In this document: positions 33,901 through 46,960 of the stretch, piece by piece
How positions within the stretch are numbered: the stretch's first letter is position 1
Layout of the letters: every line of letters starts with the position of its first letter
DNA from: Symbiodinium natans
Lineage: Eukaryota; Sar; Dinophyceae; Suessiales; Symbiodiniaceae
DNA: 64,000 nucleotides
Assembly (NCBI GenBank): GCA_905221605.1
Contig: CAJNDS010000107.1
Location: 93,501 to 157,500 of the forward strand
Direction of reading: 5' to 3'
Program-made: the position numbers and the translations under genes
Notes under the pieces: generated by a model
Told to the model about the DNA's origin: nothing
The model's input: only the letters and a program-made list of their open reading frames with translations
Databases searched by the model: none

Positions 33901-34350
33901 TAATTCATTTTATTTCATTTAATTCATTTTAAATTCATTTAATTCATTTTAAATTCATTTTAATTCATTTAAATTCATTTAATTCATTTTACATTTTTCA
34001 TTCATTTTAATTCATTTTAAATTCATGTTTTCATTAATTCTTTCATTTTAATAATTCATTTAATTCTTAATCCATTTTAAACATTTTAATTTAATTATTT
34101 TCATTCATACTTTTTGTTTTAATTAATTTTATTTTAATTAATTGTAATTGATCTTAATTACTTTTAGTTAATTTTGGCCAGTTCATTTTCGTTAATTCAT
34201 CATAATTCATTTCAATCAAATTTACTTGGAATTAGTTAAATTTTTCTTGATTCAAATTGATTAAAATGAATTAACATGAATTACAATGATTCAGAATTGT
34301 TTAAAATGCAGAAAAAGCAATTATAAAAAAATTACATCAGTTGAAATCAA
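30995..34350. repeat. 3.3-kb A+T island with 10-base periodicity
   Basis: The sequence is almost entirely A and T. From 31015 to about 31520 it repeats TTAATTTTAA or TTTTAATGAA. From about 31600 to 33500 it is A-rich, repeating AATTAAAATT and CAAATAAATT. From about 33540 to 34200 it turns T-rich again with ATTCATTTTA. The common 10-base step places A- and T-tracts in helical phase, which predicts curved DNA. No frame of useful length is present. A scaffold attachment, replication or centromere-like role is possible but not shown. Confidence 0.9.
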
Positions 34351-34393
34351 TTGAAAGCAATTGAAATCTAAATTAAAAACAACATTGCTGACA

Positions 34394-34975
34394 ATGTTTG
34401 AAAGAATGGTGGTTTTGGAAATGCCACAGGCGAATAGGATCTTCGTTGTGGTGGCCCCAATATTCGAGTGCTACCAAGCCCCCAAAAGTGCTTCATCCCC
34501 CTCTTGCCAACCCATCTTCCAGTCTTCTGGGCGTGGTATGACCGTGCGAGTGCACTACGATATTTCGCACAGAAGAAACGGAAGACACGGTTTCCTTAGC
34601 TTCATGGGGTTTTGGGGGGCCCTTGGCTTGGTCTTGGCTTTAAACTTTGTGCAGACTGCAAAACAAACGAGGCTGGCATCATTGCTGGTCCAAGAGTCCA
34701 AGAGGCCGCGGAGGGTGAAAATTATGTGCCATTCCTTCTTCCCTTTACCAGCGCCAGACTCGATTACCCGATTGAGGGAGCGGGTAGATGTTGGAGAAAG
34801 ATTTCAAGCTGCCGCCTGCGGCAAGCGGCTGCTTGGCCTAGTCGCGCTGCGCATGTGCTGCGCTGCAAGACTTTGTGTTGCCGAAGGGATGCTGTTTGCC
34901 CCGCATCTCACTTTGCATCAGCTGACGCTCGCAGCGCAGGGCTTCTGTTTATCTGCCTTTGATGAAGCAGGCTGA
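34394..34975 (+). CDS. Unassigned 193-codon reading frame next to the A+T island
   Basis: The frame opens upstream inside the AT-rich edge; the first ATG is at 34394 and the stop is TGA 34973-34975. The predicted protein starts M-F-E-R-M-V-V-L-E-M-P and has one hydrophobic stretch near residues 72-90 (F-M-G-F-W-G-A-L-G-L-V-L-A-L). The basic C-terminal half has scattered cysteines. No domain is recognised and there is no second copy in the window, so selection cannot be tested. It is not repeat-derived, which sets it apart from most long frames here. Confidence 0.28.
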   Translation: MFERMVVLEMPQANRIFVVVAPIFECYQAPKSASSPSCQPIFQSSGRGMTVRVHYDISHRRNGRHGFLSFMGFWGALGLVLALNFVQTAKQTRLASLLVQESKRPRRVKIMCHSFFPLPAPDSITRLRERVDVGERFQAAACGKRLLGLVALRMCCAARLCVAEGMLFAPHLTLHQLTLAAQGFCLSAFDEAG

Positions 34976-35635
34976 AGTATTCGAAGCCTTGTGCACTACG
35001 ACGTCCAAATCAGAAGCTGCGACTCTTTCAAGCAACTCCCGCGACAACTTTGGCTCAGATCAGCCACTCGCAGGTCAGCTGTGCTTTGAGTTTTGGGAGC
35101 TGGCGCGCTTGTGTGTTGTTTTTTTGTCTCCATCTCGTCTTGAGGAAGTGAACTGCAGCGCTCAATTTAAGCATCCGAAGCATGCTGTAGTTCGTAAAAG
35201 GAGAGGTTCTTCACGATGTTTGCATCAGGCATGTCCAGACAAGACATCTGTAGAACAGTAGAACCCATGCGGCTTACCAAATCCTTAGCAAATTCAGCAA
35301 AGCACGCTACAGAACCGCTGGACTTGTAGTGAAGGAAGCCATGGACATGTGCGAAAGGGGTCCCACCTCGTGGCTTGGAGCGGTGCCTTGTTCCTGACAA
35401 AGAAAGAGGGCTGAGTGGGTTTTGCCTCAGGGGTTTAAGTTTACCCCGTGCGTTCGGGATGGCCTTCTCTTGCCTTTGACGTCTTGAAGCGAAGAACGTA
35501 GCAAAGGACTGTTGTGCGTTTGTGCTCGGTGCCGAGGCATGACAGGAGGGCAGCCGGACATGAAGTAGTGCTGCCAGGCAGGTCCAGTTTTGTGGAGCTC
35601 CACCTGCTCTTGTTGGGAATCTCAGCATGGATACA

Positions 35636-35700
35636 ACCGTATATTCGTATTTTTATAGATACACATATATACATACATATACATACATATATAGATAGGT
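35636..35700. repeat. ATAC/ATAT microsatellite in copy 2
   Basis: A run of TATACATACATATACATAC type is inserted where copy 1 (about 5300-5340) has none. It resembles the tract near 2640-2716. Confidence 0.8.
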
Positions 35701-35880
35701 TCGTACATAGATCGTTTTTCACTCACTCACCTAATATGAACATATGATGGATGCGCTCATGTGCCTGTAGGAAGGGGCATCCCAAGTCTTTTGCACCACA
35801 AAATAATTCTCGCTCCGCTCGGCAGGAGGACTGGGACTGGCACAAGTCATCGTCACATCCAGGTGGGGCCGAGTGTGCTT

Positions 35881-36300
35881 TCAGGAGGCGGGCACGTCAA
35901 GTAGTACAGCTTGGTGGAACTTCGAAGGCTCGGCAGACATCTTGTAGAACCCCCACAGACATAAACACGTAAAGCCCAGTAGCTTCTGTAAGCAGCTTGG
36001 AGCCCTGAAGTTGCTTAGACCTGATGCGCCGTGCACTTCGTGCACTTCGTGCACGTGGAGTCTTTGTCGCAGCGTTGCCACGTCGCTGCCCAGAGCCCTT
36101 CTGGCCAAGATCTGCAGGAAAGTGTGAAGAGCAAGTTGGACATCCAGCGCCCGTATGCAGTGTGAGGCGGCCGCGCATGCAGTGTGAGGCGGCCGCGCTC
36201 TTAAAGGTCTAAGTACATCAGCGCTTCGTTCCGTAGCGCGATACTCATGAGCCCATCCCACAGCATTCCAGAAGTGTCGGGTACGTTTGTTCGTGAACAA
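35881..36300 (-). CDS. Unassigned 139-codon reading frame
   Basis: The frame is open on the minus strand from 36300 to a stop shared in position with copy 1 at 5480. The predicted protein has a C-H-E-V-H-E-V-H-like repeat in its middle (from a short DNA repeat of TGCACTTCG) and no recognisable domain. Support is weak: the ends are conserved with three-base indels, but the middle is broken in copy 1 and the start is not the standard ATG. No transmembrane segment is obvious. A non-coding explanation is at least as likely. Confidence 0.22.
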   Translation of the reverse strand: MFTNKRTRHFWNAVGWAHEYRATERSADVLRPLRARPPHTACAAASHCIRALDVQLALHTFLQILARRALGSDVATLRQRLHVHEVHEVHGASGLSNFRAPSCLQKLLGFTCLCLWGFYKMSAEPSKFHQAVLLDVPAS

Positions 36301-37799
36301 AGAAGCCTTGCATCATGGCCCTGATAGGCGTGCCTGGGCTCGTGCCTGGGCTCGTGCTTGGACTCTGGAAGTTCCAGAAATCAGGTTACGTGCACGGCGC
36401 CATGCAGCGGATGCAGCGGGCCCCATTGTCAAGGGGTCAAAGGTGTGGAACTCGTCGCACAGCGCGGGGGTTCAAAACTTAAGGCGGACATTGTAATTGG
36501 CGAGAGGCCGAAAAGCCGTGTTTCAGAAACCCTGCTGCGAGGGCACAGGGCAATCTGTGGCTAACGTTTCGATGCCTTCGGGCATGCGGGGCGCGGCTGG
36601 TGCTCTGATTCCAAAGCAACGTGCCACTACTCATTCCTCCTCATTCTTCCTCATTCCTCGGTTGAGGTGAGGTATGTGTCGAGGCGACACCCCGGTGCAA
36701 GCCGTTTTCTAGGTCCCAGCTCCATTCTTCGATGACAAACTGAGGGGGGTGCCTGGGAAGATAGGCTTACAGCAGTCTCCTATGCACAGCTTGGCCAACT
36801 CAGTCTTCTCTTGCAGAAGTTGTACAAATGTGACCATTGCCCGCTGGGTGCTGGCTCGATGTCTGTGAAAAATAGGCCGTTGGGAATATAAGGCGGCGGC
36901 GCAACATGGCAAGATAGGCTGCAAGCCACCAGAGCAGTCTCCTATGCACGGCTTGGCCAACTCAGTCTTGTCTTGCCGGAACAGCAGAAGATGTGCAAAT
37001 GTGGCCATTTCCGGCTGGGTGCTGGCTCGACGTCTGTGAAAAAGAGGCCGTTGGGAAGATAGGGCGGCGACGCAACATGGACGTGATCATTCCCCCGCCC
37101 CAGTCCCTCAAAGTCCTCAAACCCCTGAGGTTGCCGAGCCAGCAAACCCGGAGCAAACCTTTGTGGCGCCAACTCAATGGCAGAAGGGCGTGACAACGAG
37201 CGCCTGCACGTCCTACAGCTGTCGCATCATGTCGCTTCATGTTCGCTCCCGCCCAAAGTGTGTAAACTGCAGACGCAGGGCTTTGCATCAGCGCAGCATG
37301 TGCAGAAGAGCATTTGCGCTCGTGGCATGGTCAGGCGGATTGGGGTTTCGAATGTTGACCAATGCTCTAACAAAGTCAAAGTTCCTACAAAGCCTCAACA
37401 TTGGAACTGCTGACAAGAAGCAATACACTTATACCACTCAACACGGCTCATAAGCCATTGCCTCGACGATGTTATGAGGCCTGAATAGAGAATCTCTTGT
37501 AAGAGTTGCTCCTGACTCAACAGAACCCCAAACCCCAATTACTATTACACTTATACAGGCAAATGCCCGCAATGGGCTGAAATCTTAAGTGGCGCCGAAA
37601 CCCTGCACCTTGGGAACATCGAAATGGCACTATGTTTGGGTCGGCTTGGCGCCATCGCACACTTTAAGCTCCCCTACCCTAAACCCTCCAAGTTTCCCAA
37701 AGCCCATCCATGCCATACGGTGTGCTCGCGCTGAGAGCCTCTTACGGTGGCATGAACCCGCTCTGAAAGAGAGGACACAGAAAAAGCCCAAAGCATTAT

Positions 37800-40700
37800 A
37801 AGTGGCTCCCGAGATCTGTTAGAGATCATACCGGTGATCAGAAGCCTGCAAGATCATCAGTGAGTTCCGGTGGGCCTCCCTTTTTGAGAGTGGGCTTTCT
37901 CGTCCGCCCAGGCAGTCAATCCGCCAATGGATGTTTTCTTTTCACGGCCGAGACAGGTTCTAGAACTGACATGGCAATGTTACGTGCATACTTTGTGCTT
38001 GTATGTGTGTGTTCTGTTCTCAGGGACACTACGTGAAAGCGCGCATATGCTCAACTCCTGTTGTGGCGCTGTGAGCGGGCACGATTGAAGTAGACTCATT
38101 GCAAGGCGAGCTGTGAAAGCATGTGCAGACGTAATTCTGCCCAGGGCGTCTAGATGCATTTTTGCGCAAGCTGCGCACCTTGTTTTGTTGATGTTTTGAT
38201 GGTAAGCTGCGACATTCATGTCGCAGGTATTTCGCAATGTCGTTTAGGTTCCAGTGGGTCGGGTTGTATGTATGTGTCAATCTGCTTGTGGATGGATTTG
38301 TTCAGAGCTCCTTGCCCGAGGCAGGGGCATGCTCCAGAACCTACCCAAAGTGTTGCACATGATCGGCTCTCATTCTCCGGGCCTCAGAGCCACATGTGTA
38401 CTGAACTCGCATTGCGAGCGTGGGAGCACGATTGAAAGAGACTCATTGCAAGGTCGAGTTGTGAAAGCATTGGCAAATGTGCCGGGAGCATCGAGATGGT
38501 GCTTCGAGCATACAAGGCACATTGAATATGATTCTTTGTAAGCTGCGACAATTATGTCGCAAGCGCGTCGGCAAGTGACCTGCGTACTGTGGCGGTCTCG
38601 TTTGTTAGCATGGGTTGCCTTCTGCACCGATGCGCTGTGCACTTACTGAGCCACTGAGCGTGCGGATTCAATTCCAGGGAATCTGTGCTGATGCTGGGTA
38701 GAGTCATATTCCAGGCTCGACATCGCAAAGTTATGTCCGTACATGCATGTTATCTGTTCTGAGTGACACGGCCCTGAAAGCATGCATGTGCTGGAATCCT
38801 GTTGCAATGGCGAGGGCTGGGAACGGTTAAATGAGACATGTTGCACGGGCGAGGTGTGAACTCATGTGCAAACTTGCCAAAGGAATCGGGAGGGAGCTTT
38901 GATCATGCAACAAATGCCTGCCTTCTGGCATTGTACAAAGCAGCGACACTCGTATCGCAAGCGTGCCGGCATGTCATTTAAGTCAGGGCGGGTCTCCTTT
39001 TGTTGGCTTGGGCTGTCTTCTGCAGGCAGTCTCTCCGTCTGTGCACGAACAGCGCAAGGATTCTTAATCTGCCTCTGGGCAGAGGCACGTTCCAGAACTG
39101 ACAAGGCAAAGTTGTGTCTGTACGTGCACGCATGTACGGAACTCATGTCAGGGCGTGTCGGCGTCTAGATTGTTTTTCGAGTAAGAAGCTCACACTGAAT
39201 GTTGACGGTAAGCTGTGACAATCATGTCGAAAACGTGGCAGCAGTTGTCTAGGTTCCGCTCGGGTGGCCTCCTGCACCCAAGCAGTCTGTGGCCACGCAT
39301 GCCTTTCGCAACGGTTCTGTGCTGAACTCGTACTGCGAGGGCGTACGTGAGCACGATTGAAAGAGACTCATTGCAAGGTCGAGTTGTGAAAGCATTGGCA
39401 AATGTGCCGGGAGCATCGAGATGGTGCTTCGAGCATACAAGGCACATTGAATATGATTCTTTGTAAGCTGCGACAATCATGTCGCAAGCGCGTCGGCAAG
39501 CAATCTGCGTACTGTGGCGGTCTCGTTTGTTAGCATGGGTTGCCTTCTGCGCCGATGCACTGTGCACTTACTGAGCGTGCGGATTCAATTCCAGGGAATC
39601 TGTTCTGATGCTGGGTAGAGTCATATTCCAGGCTCGACATCGCAAAGTTATGTCCGTACATGCATGTTATCGGTTCTGAGTGACACGGCCCTGAAAGCAT
39701 GCATGTGCTGGAATCCTGTTGCAATGGCGAGGGCTGGGAACGGTTAAATGAGACATGTTGCAAGGGCGAGGTGTGAACTCATGTGCAAACTTGCCAAAGG
39801 AATCTGGAGGGAGCTTCGATCATGCAACAAATGCCTGCCTTCTGGCATTGTACATTGGGCTGTCTTCTGCGCCCCGTCTGTGGACAGACACGCAAGGATT
39901 CTTATCTAACGCTGGGCAGAGGCATGTTCCAGAACCGACAGGCAAAGTTTTGTTTGTACTTGCATTGACTTGTTCTCATTGGGAGCGCATGTACCGAGCT
40001 GTTGCGACGTTGAATGAGCACCACTGAATGAGACGCATTGCAAGGGCGAGGTGTGAAAGCATGTGCCAAGATCAGTGTGACGAGGACGTCTCGATTGTTC
40101 TTCGAGCAAGAAGTGCGCACTGAGTGTCCTTCTGCTTTGATTGTAAGCTGTGACAGTCATGTCTGAAGCATGTCGGCTGTTGCTTGAGTTCCCGGGAGTC
40201 TTCTTTTCGTTAGCTTGGTTGGTCTTTTGCACCGAAGCAGTCAGTCTGGCCACGCATAACTCTTGGAAGGGTTCTGTACTGAATTCGTACTCATTCAAAC
40301 GGCGCGGTGTGACAGCATGTGCGAATGAGGAGCATCCAAGTAGATGGTGCTTCGAACATGCAACGCACATTGAATCTCAGTCTTCGTAAGCTGCGACATT
40401 GATGTCGCAAGCGCATCGGCAAGTGGCTTGAGTACTGTAGCGGTCTCCTTTGTCAGCATGGGCTTCCGCGTCGCCAAAGCAGCACTTCTGCCTGTGGGAC
40501 ATTCTGTTCTGAACTGGCATCGCAAAGTTATGTCCTTACTTGCATCGTCGACTCTCATTGAGACAGCCTGAAAGCACATACTGAATTCCTGTTGCAACTG
40601 TGCAAGAGGTGTGAAAGCATGTGCAAAGGTCATTCTGACGAGGGCGTCTAGATTGCTTTCGAGCAAGAAGTGCACACTGAGTGTGCTTCTGCTTTGATTG

Positions 40701-40960
40701 TAAGCGCAGCACGCATGTCGTAGGCATGCCGGCATGTGGTTTAGGGTTTGGGAAGTCTTCTTATTGTTAGCCCGGTTGGTTTTTCCACCCCAGCAGTCAG
40801 TCCGGCACAGCAGCATGTTCCAAAAGCGCGTACTGCCGGTGATCGGTTCCCATTCACTCGGCCTGAATCTGCCCCAGGGCGCCTAGAGTCTAGATGGAAT
40901 TTGGGACAAGAAGTGCACCTCAGTTTGTACTATACATTGTTAGTTGTGACAAGGCTGTGA
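37800..40960. repeat. Array B, copy 2
   Basis: Counterpart of 7270-13010 with fewer units. Two higher-order units are spaced about 820-890 bases apart: the block at 38430-38850 recurs at 39370-39800. The dyad motif recurs at 38208, near 38546, 39469, 40393 and other places. Confidence 0.85.
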
Positions 40961-41990
40961 GCTCCCTTCCCACCGAGTCAAGAAGATGCTCGGGGACACA
41001 TTGACCCGTCGCTGGGCAGGCGCGAGTTGGATCGCCAAGCCACGTGCATGTGCGCTTACGCATCATGATCTCATCATATGGCTGCGTGCCAATGCTTGTG
41101 GTTTGCAACATGTCTCCGGCCCGCTTGCACGACATACCACGGTACAGAGGGCATGTATCATCGACCGGTTTTTGCGACAGACTTGCTTGCTGCTGTCAGA
41201 TACGTCTCTTGTCTCACATGTTACAGAGGTCTGGAACAACATTGGCGTTGCAGAGGGTGGCACACGGGCACATCTCACTTCCACGCTCTCTGGTAGCGTC
41301 GGCATGAATCTGTGGGAAACGGCTTCTGAGAATTTAGAGTACCTGGTGGTTGGTTAAACAGAGGGTGGGTGTTTTGTCCTTGCGTTTCCAGGTCTCAAGA
41401 ACTGTGACACCAATCAATCTCAGAACCCATTCGGTCCTCGGAGCTTCGAAGCCTACAGTCGCCAGGCCAGGCACGTTGACATATTCCGACGGTTGGGAAC
41501 AGTTCCCGACTGCTTGGGGCTGTTTCTGAACAGGCTCTGAGAACGCTCTGACAGTTCCTGAGACCTGCCTGATTGTTCCAGAGCCTCTGTTGGCGCTCAC
41601 ACAGAAACAAGCCACCGGGCATTAAGACTTAGAGTTTCGAGACCCTGCCCGAATCCCAAACCCTATACTCCACGTACCCTACCCTGCGCCCAAGTGATGC
41701 AAAGGCCGCTCTCGCCCTCTAAGCATGTGTGGGGTTTCATAGGCTTTCAGACGGGGTGTGGCCTGACATTGACTGCACTACTCCGGTGCTTGAGTGCTGC
41801 AGTTGCAAGCCGGGAGTTTCCCAAGGCTAGAGTACCCAAAATTTCAGGGGTGCTTATATTCGGGCACATGAAGGGGCTACTTTATGGGAAATGTCCTGAT
41901 ATGTCGATGACGGCGATGGCTTGAGGTCGGCTCTACCGCGGTTGCATCTGGGAAGCAACGACATTGGCCTCTTGAGGCCAAGGGGCCACA
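40961..41990. other. Junction between arrays B and C in copy 2
   Basis: Part of it (41120-41330) matches 12860-13010 of copy 1; the remainder is unique. Degenerate CCCTA-type words near 41650-41690 correspond to the telomere-like tract at 13021. No gene recognised. Confidence 0.4.
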
Positions 41991-44900
41991 TATGCCCCGT
42001 GCTGCAGCGTTTTCAGGGAGCTACGCAAACTTTGCCGATTCCGCACTCCTGCCGTCCGAGGACAGACCCAAAAATCACCAGCCTGGCTGCTCTTTGCTGC
42101 ATCTCTTGCTTTCTGCCTTCAGAGTGGCTTCCGAGTGGTGCCATGAGAATGGCCAGCCCCGACTCACGACATGCAGCACGGCAGGCGTACATTCTGAGTT
42201 CCTCAAGACAGGTCATGCATCACATACCGCTGTACGGCTTCGGCTTTTTTTTCTGGCTAGCTCCAGAATCACTGCTGGCCACTCGACCTCCCCATGCTGT
42301 GATGGTCTAGATGCTGTGTGCCCGCCTGGGCGCGACGTCACAACAAGTCGCATCGCACGCTCAATGCTCAGCAAGCGGTGTTGTTGAGATGAATCGGAGC
42401 GCCCGCAAAGAAGGATTCGACACAGACTCCGGGTCGGAAAGGTTGTCGAGCGGTCACAGAGGAATTGCCAAACTTCTGGCTATCCGGCCTTAGCTTCGGA
42501 AGAACATATTAGTAGTATGGAGTGCGACTCCGAAATGTCTCTAAGTCTGCCGGAGGGTGTTTGCACAGGCTATAATCCCAAGAGCTCATGCCTGCAGCTG
42601 GCATGAAGCTAGTCTCTGTTCTCGGCCCTGCTCACCCAATCCTGCCAGGGCTTGTTGTTTAGCGGCTTCTTGTGCGGGAGCGTGCTTCTTGCGGGCTTCC
42701 ACACCAAAGCAGCCTGTCTCACATGCAGCGCAGCAGGTGTACATTCTGAGTTCCTCAAGACAGGGCATGCATCACGTACCGCTGTACGGCTTCGGCTTTT
42801 TTTTCTGGTTAGCTCCAGAATCACTGCTTGCCACTCGACCTCCCCATGCTGTGATGGTCTAGATGCTGTGTGCCAGCCCGGGTGCGACGTCACAACAGGT
42901 CGCATCGCACGCCCATTGCTCAGCAAGCGGTGTTGTTGAGATGAATCGGAGCGCCCGCAAAGAAGGATTCGACACAGACTCCGGGTCGGAAAGGTTGTCG
43001 AGCGGTCACAGAGGAATTGCCAAACTTCTGGCTATCCGGCCTTAGCTTCGGAAGAACATATTAGTAGTATGGAGTGCGACTCCGAAATGTCTCTAAGTCT
43101 GCCGGAGGGTGTTTGCACAGGCTATAATCCCAAGAGCTCATGCCTGCAGCTGGCATGAAGCTAGTCTCTGTTCTCGGCCCTGCTCACCCAATCCTGCCAG
43201 GGCTTGTTGTTTAGCGGCTTCTTGTGCGGGAGCGTGCTTCTTGCGGGCTTCCACACCAAAGCAGCCTGTCTCACATGCAGCGCAGCAGGTGTACATTCTG
43301 AGTTCCTCAAGACAGGGCATGCATCACGTACCGCTGTACGGCTTCGGCTTTTTTTTCTGGTTAGCTCCAGAATCACTGCTTGCCACTCGACCTCCCCATG
43401 CTGTGATGGTCTAGATGCTGTGTGCCAGCCCGGGTGCGACGTCACAACAGGTCGCATCGCACGCCCATTGCTCAGCAAGCGGTGTTGTTGAGATGAATCG
43501 GAGCGCCCGCAAAGAAGGATTCGACACAGACTCCGGGTCGGAAAGGTTGTCGAGCGGTCACAGAGGAATTGTTGTCCGGCCTTAGCTTCAGAAGACCATA
43601 TGAGTAGTATGGAGAGCGACTCCGAAATGTCTCTAAGTGTGCTGGAGGGTGTTTGCACAGGCTACAATCCCAAGAGCTCACGCCTGCACCTGGCATGAAG
43701 CTACTTTCTGTTCTCGGCCCTGCTCACCCAATCCTGCCAGGGCTTGTTATTCAGCGGCTTGTGCGGGAGCGTGCTTCTTGCGCGCTGCCACACCAGAGTT
43801 CAGCATGCAGATCGCTTTTCCAGAAGGTATCCCTTCTGAGGCAAGAGGACGCAAGCAGTCAATCTGCTTGTGAATTTGCCGTCATTTCACGCCGTGCTTG
43901 TGGCTGCTTGCCGGTGGCTCGGGCGACGTTGAGCAGCGATCTGGCTTAGTAGCCCGAAGTGTACATGTTCCGAAGTAAATCTGTACTCGTCATGTGTAAA
44001 TACGAAAATGCAAGCCTTCAACGCAGAGCCTTGCCAGATTGCATTGAACCTTGCCACCAAGCTGTCAAACTCGGCGCAACAGCCTCCGGCGACTGCAAGA
44101 TACTGCAGTAGTGTGTGAGTCGGGTCGAAAGTAACGGCCCTGAGCAAGCATTTTGATGTTATGGTTTGACAATTTCGCTCTAGGGTTTTGGGTTTAAGGT
44201 TTAGGTGTTGAATTTTGGAGCCTGTCGGACGGCCGCTGGTGGCTCGACTTAAACCGGTTCCGCATTGTGAGGCCGGACAGGATGCCACAATGGAGCACCA
44301 ACAGTTGCAATACAGCAATTTGAAGAAGAAGGCCTCTTGAGGCAAAGCTTTGCTAGCTCCAGAATCACTGCTTGCCACTCGACCTCCCCATGCTGTGACG
44401 GTTTAGATGCTGTCGCATCGCACGCTCATTGCTCAACAAGCCGTGTTGTTGAGACGAATCGGAGCGTCTGGCAAGAAGGGATTCGACACAGACTCGGGGT
44501 TGGAAAGGTTGTCGAGCGGTCACAAAGAAATTGCCAAACTTCCGGCTATCCGGCCTTAGCTTCAGAAGAACATATTAGTAGTATGGCGTGCGACTCCGAA
44601 ATGTCTCTAAGTGTGCTGGAGGGTGTTTGCACAGGCTATAATCCCAAGAGCTCATGCCTGCAGCTGGCATGAAGCTAGTCTCTGTTCTCGGCCCTGCTCA
44701 CCCAATCCTGCCAGGGCTTGTTATTCAGCGGCTTGTGCGGGAGCGTGCTTCTTGCGTGCTTTCACACCAAAGTTCAGCATGCAGATGGCTTGTCCGGAGG
44801 GTTTCCACTCTGAGGCAAGACGACGCAAGCATTCAATCTTCCTGTGAATTTGCCATTTCACGCCGTGCTTGTGGCTGCTTGCCGGTGGCTCGGGCGACGT

Positions 44901-46960
44901 TGAGCAGCGATCTGGCTTAATAGCCCGATGTGTACATTTTCCGAAGTAAATCTGTACTCGTCATGTGTAAATACGAAAATGCAAGCCTTCAACGCAGAGC
45001 CTTGCCAGATTGCATTGAACCTTGCCACCAAGCTGTCAAACTCGGCGCAACAGCCTCCGGCGACTACAAGATACTACAGTAGTGTGTGAGTCGAGTCGAA
45101 ATTAGCGTGTGTCTTCGCGCGTGAAAGGGGCGGTTCCAGCAAAGCCCAGTAACACCACATGCAGTGCGCAATTTCAAAAATGTTATGTCTTGACGGTGTC
45201 GCTTTAGGGTTTTGGATTTAGGGTTTAGGTGTTGAGTTTTGGCGCCTGTCGGACTGCCGCTGGTGGCTTGACTTAGACCGGTACCGCATTGTGAGCCCGG
45301 ACAGGATGCCGCAAAGGAGCAAAAAGATATGCAGTACAGCACTTTGAGGAAGGAGACCTCTTGAGGCAAACAAGCCACATATGCCCCGTAATGCAGTGCT
45401 CCCAGGGAGCTGCGCAAACTTTGCCGATTCCGCACTCCTGCTGTCCGAGGACATCGTGGCCAGCAAGGCAAACATTCTGAGTTCCTCAAGACAGGTCATG
45501 CCTCACATGCCTGCCGCTGCACGGCTTCGGCCCTTTTTTCTGGCTAACTCCAGAATCGCTGCTTGCCACTCGAACTGTGGTCCCCCATGCCGTGATGATC
45601 TAGATGCTGTGTGCCCACCCGGGCTCTTATGAGTTTATGAGGTGTGGCGGCAGGCCCGGCATTACAACAACTCGCAGCGTACGCTCGTTGCCCAACAAGA
45701 TTGTTGAGAAAGAAGCGGAGCATCTGGCAAGAAGGGATTCGACACAGACGCCGGATTGGAAAGCTCAAACTTCTGGTTATCCTACCTTAGCTTCAGAAGA
45801 GCCGATCTGCGTGCGTGGAATGCGACTCCGAAATGTCTCTAAGTGTGCTGGAGGGGGTTTGCAAAGGCTACAATCCCAAGAGCTCATGCCTACACCTGGC
45901 ATGAAGCTACTTTCTGTTCTCGGCCCTGCTCACCCAATCCTGCCAGGGCTCGTTATTCAGCGGCTTGTGCGGGAGCGTGCTTCTTGCGTGCTTTCACACC
46001 AAAGTTCAGCGTGCAGATCGCTTTTCCAGAGGGTTTCCACTCTGAGGCAAGACGACGCAAGCATTCAATCTTCCTGTGAATTTGCCGTCATTTCACGCCG
46101 TGCTTGTGGCTGCTTGCCGGTGGCTCGGGCGACGTTGAGCAGCGATCTGGCTTAATAGCCCGATGTGTACATTTTCCGAAGTAAATCTGTACTCGGCATG
46201 TGTAGAGACGAAAACGCAAGCCTTCAACGCAGAGCCTTGCCAGATTGCATTGAACCTTGCCACCAAGCTGTCAAACTCGACACAACAGCCTCCAGCGACT
46301 ACAAGCTACGACGGTAGTGTGTGAGTCGGGTCGAAATTAGCGTGTGTCTTCGCACGTGAAAGGGGCGGTTCCAGCAAGGCCTAGTAACACCACATGCAGC
46401 GCGCAACTTCAAAGATGTAACGGCCCTGAGCAAGCATTTTGTGTTCGACAGTTTCGCTTTCGGGTTTTTGGTTTAAGGTTTAGGTGTTGAGTTTTGGCGC
46501 CTGTCGGACGGCTGCTGGTGGCTTGACTTAGACCGGTACCGCATTGTGAGCCCGGACAGGATGCCGCAAAGGAGCAAAGAGATCTGCAGTACAGCACTTT
46601 GAAGAAGGAGACCTCTTGAGGCAAACAAGCCACATATGCCCCGTAATGCAGTGCCCCCAGGGAGCTGCGCAAACTTTGCCGATTCCGCACTCCTGCTGTC
46701 CGAGGACATCGTGGCCAGCAAGGCAAACATTCTGAGTTCCTCAAGACAGGTCATGCCTCACATGCCTGCCGCTGCACGGCTTCGGCCCTTTTTTCTGGCT
46801 AACTCCAGAATCGCTGCTTGCCACTCGAACTGTGGTTCCCCATGCCGTGACGATCTAGATGCTGTGTGCCCGCCCGGGCTCTTATGAGTTGAGGAGGCAA
46901 GCCGTGTTGCTGAGATGAATCGGAGCGTCTGGCAAGAAGCGAATCGGATCATAGCCGCCC
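41990..46960 (+). repeat. Array C, copy 2
   Basis: Counterpart of 13100-19100. Unit junctions carry GGGTTTTGGGTTTAAGG-like tracts near 44183, 45205 and 46463. Internal tandem repeats of 552 bases (42388-43570) and 1255 bases (about 45190-46890) are specific to this copy. Confidence 0.85.
42388..43570 (+). repeat. 552-base tandem repeat within array C, copy 2
   Basis: Units start at 42388, 42940 and 43492 with GAATCGGAGCGCCCGCAAAG. The first two appear identical over their full length; the third diverges after about 43570. Such identical neighbours are very recent or could be an assembly artefact. Confidence 0.9.
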
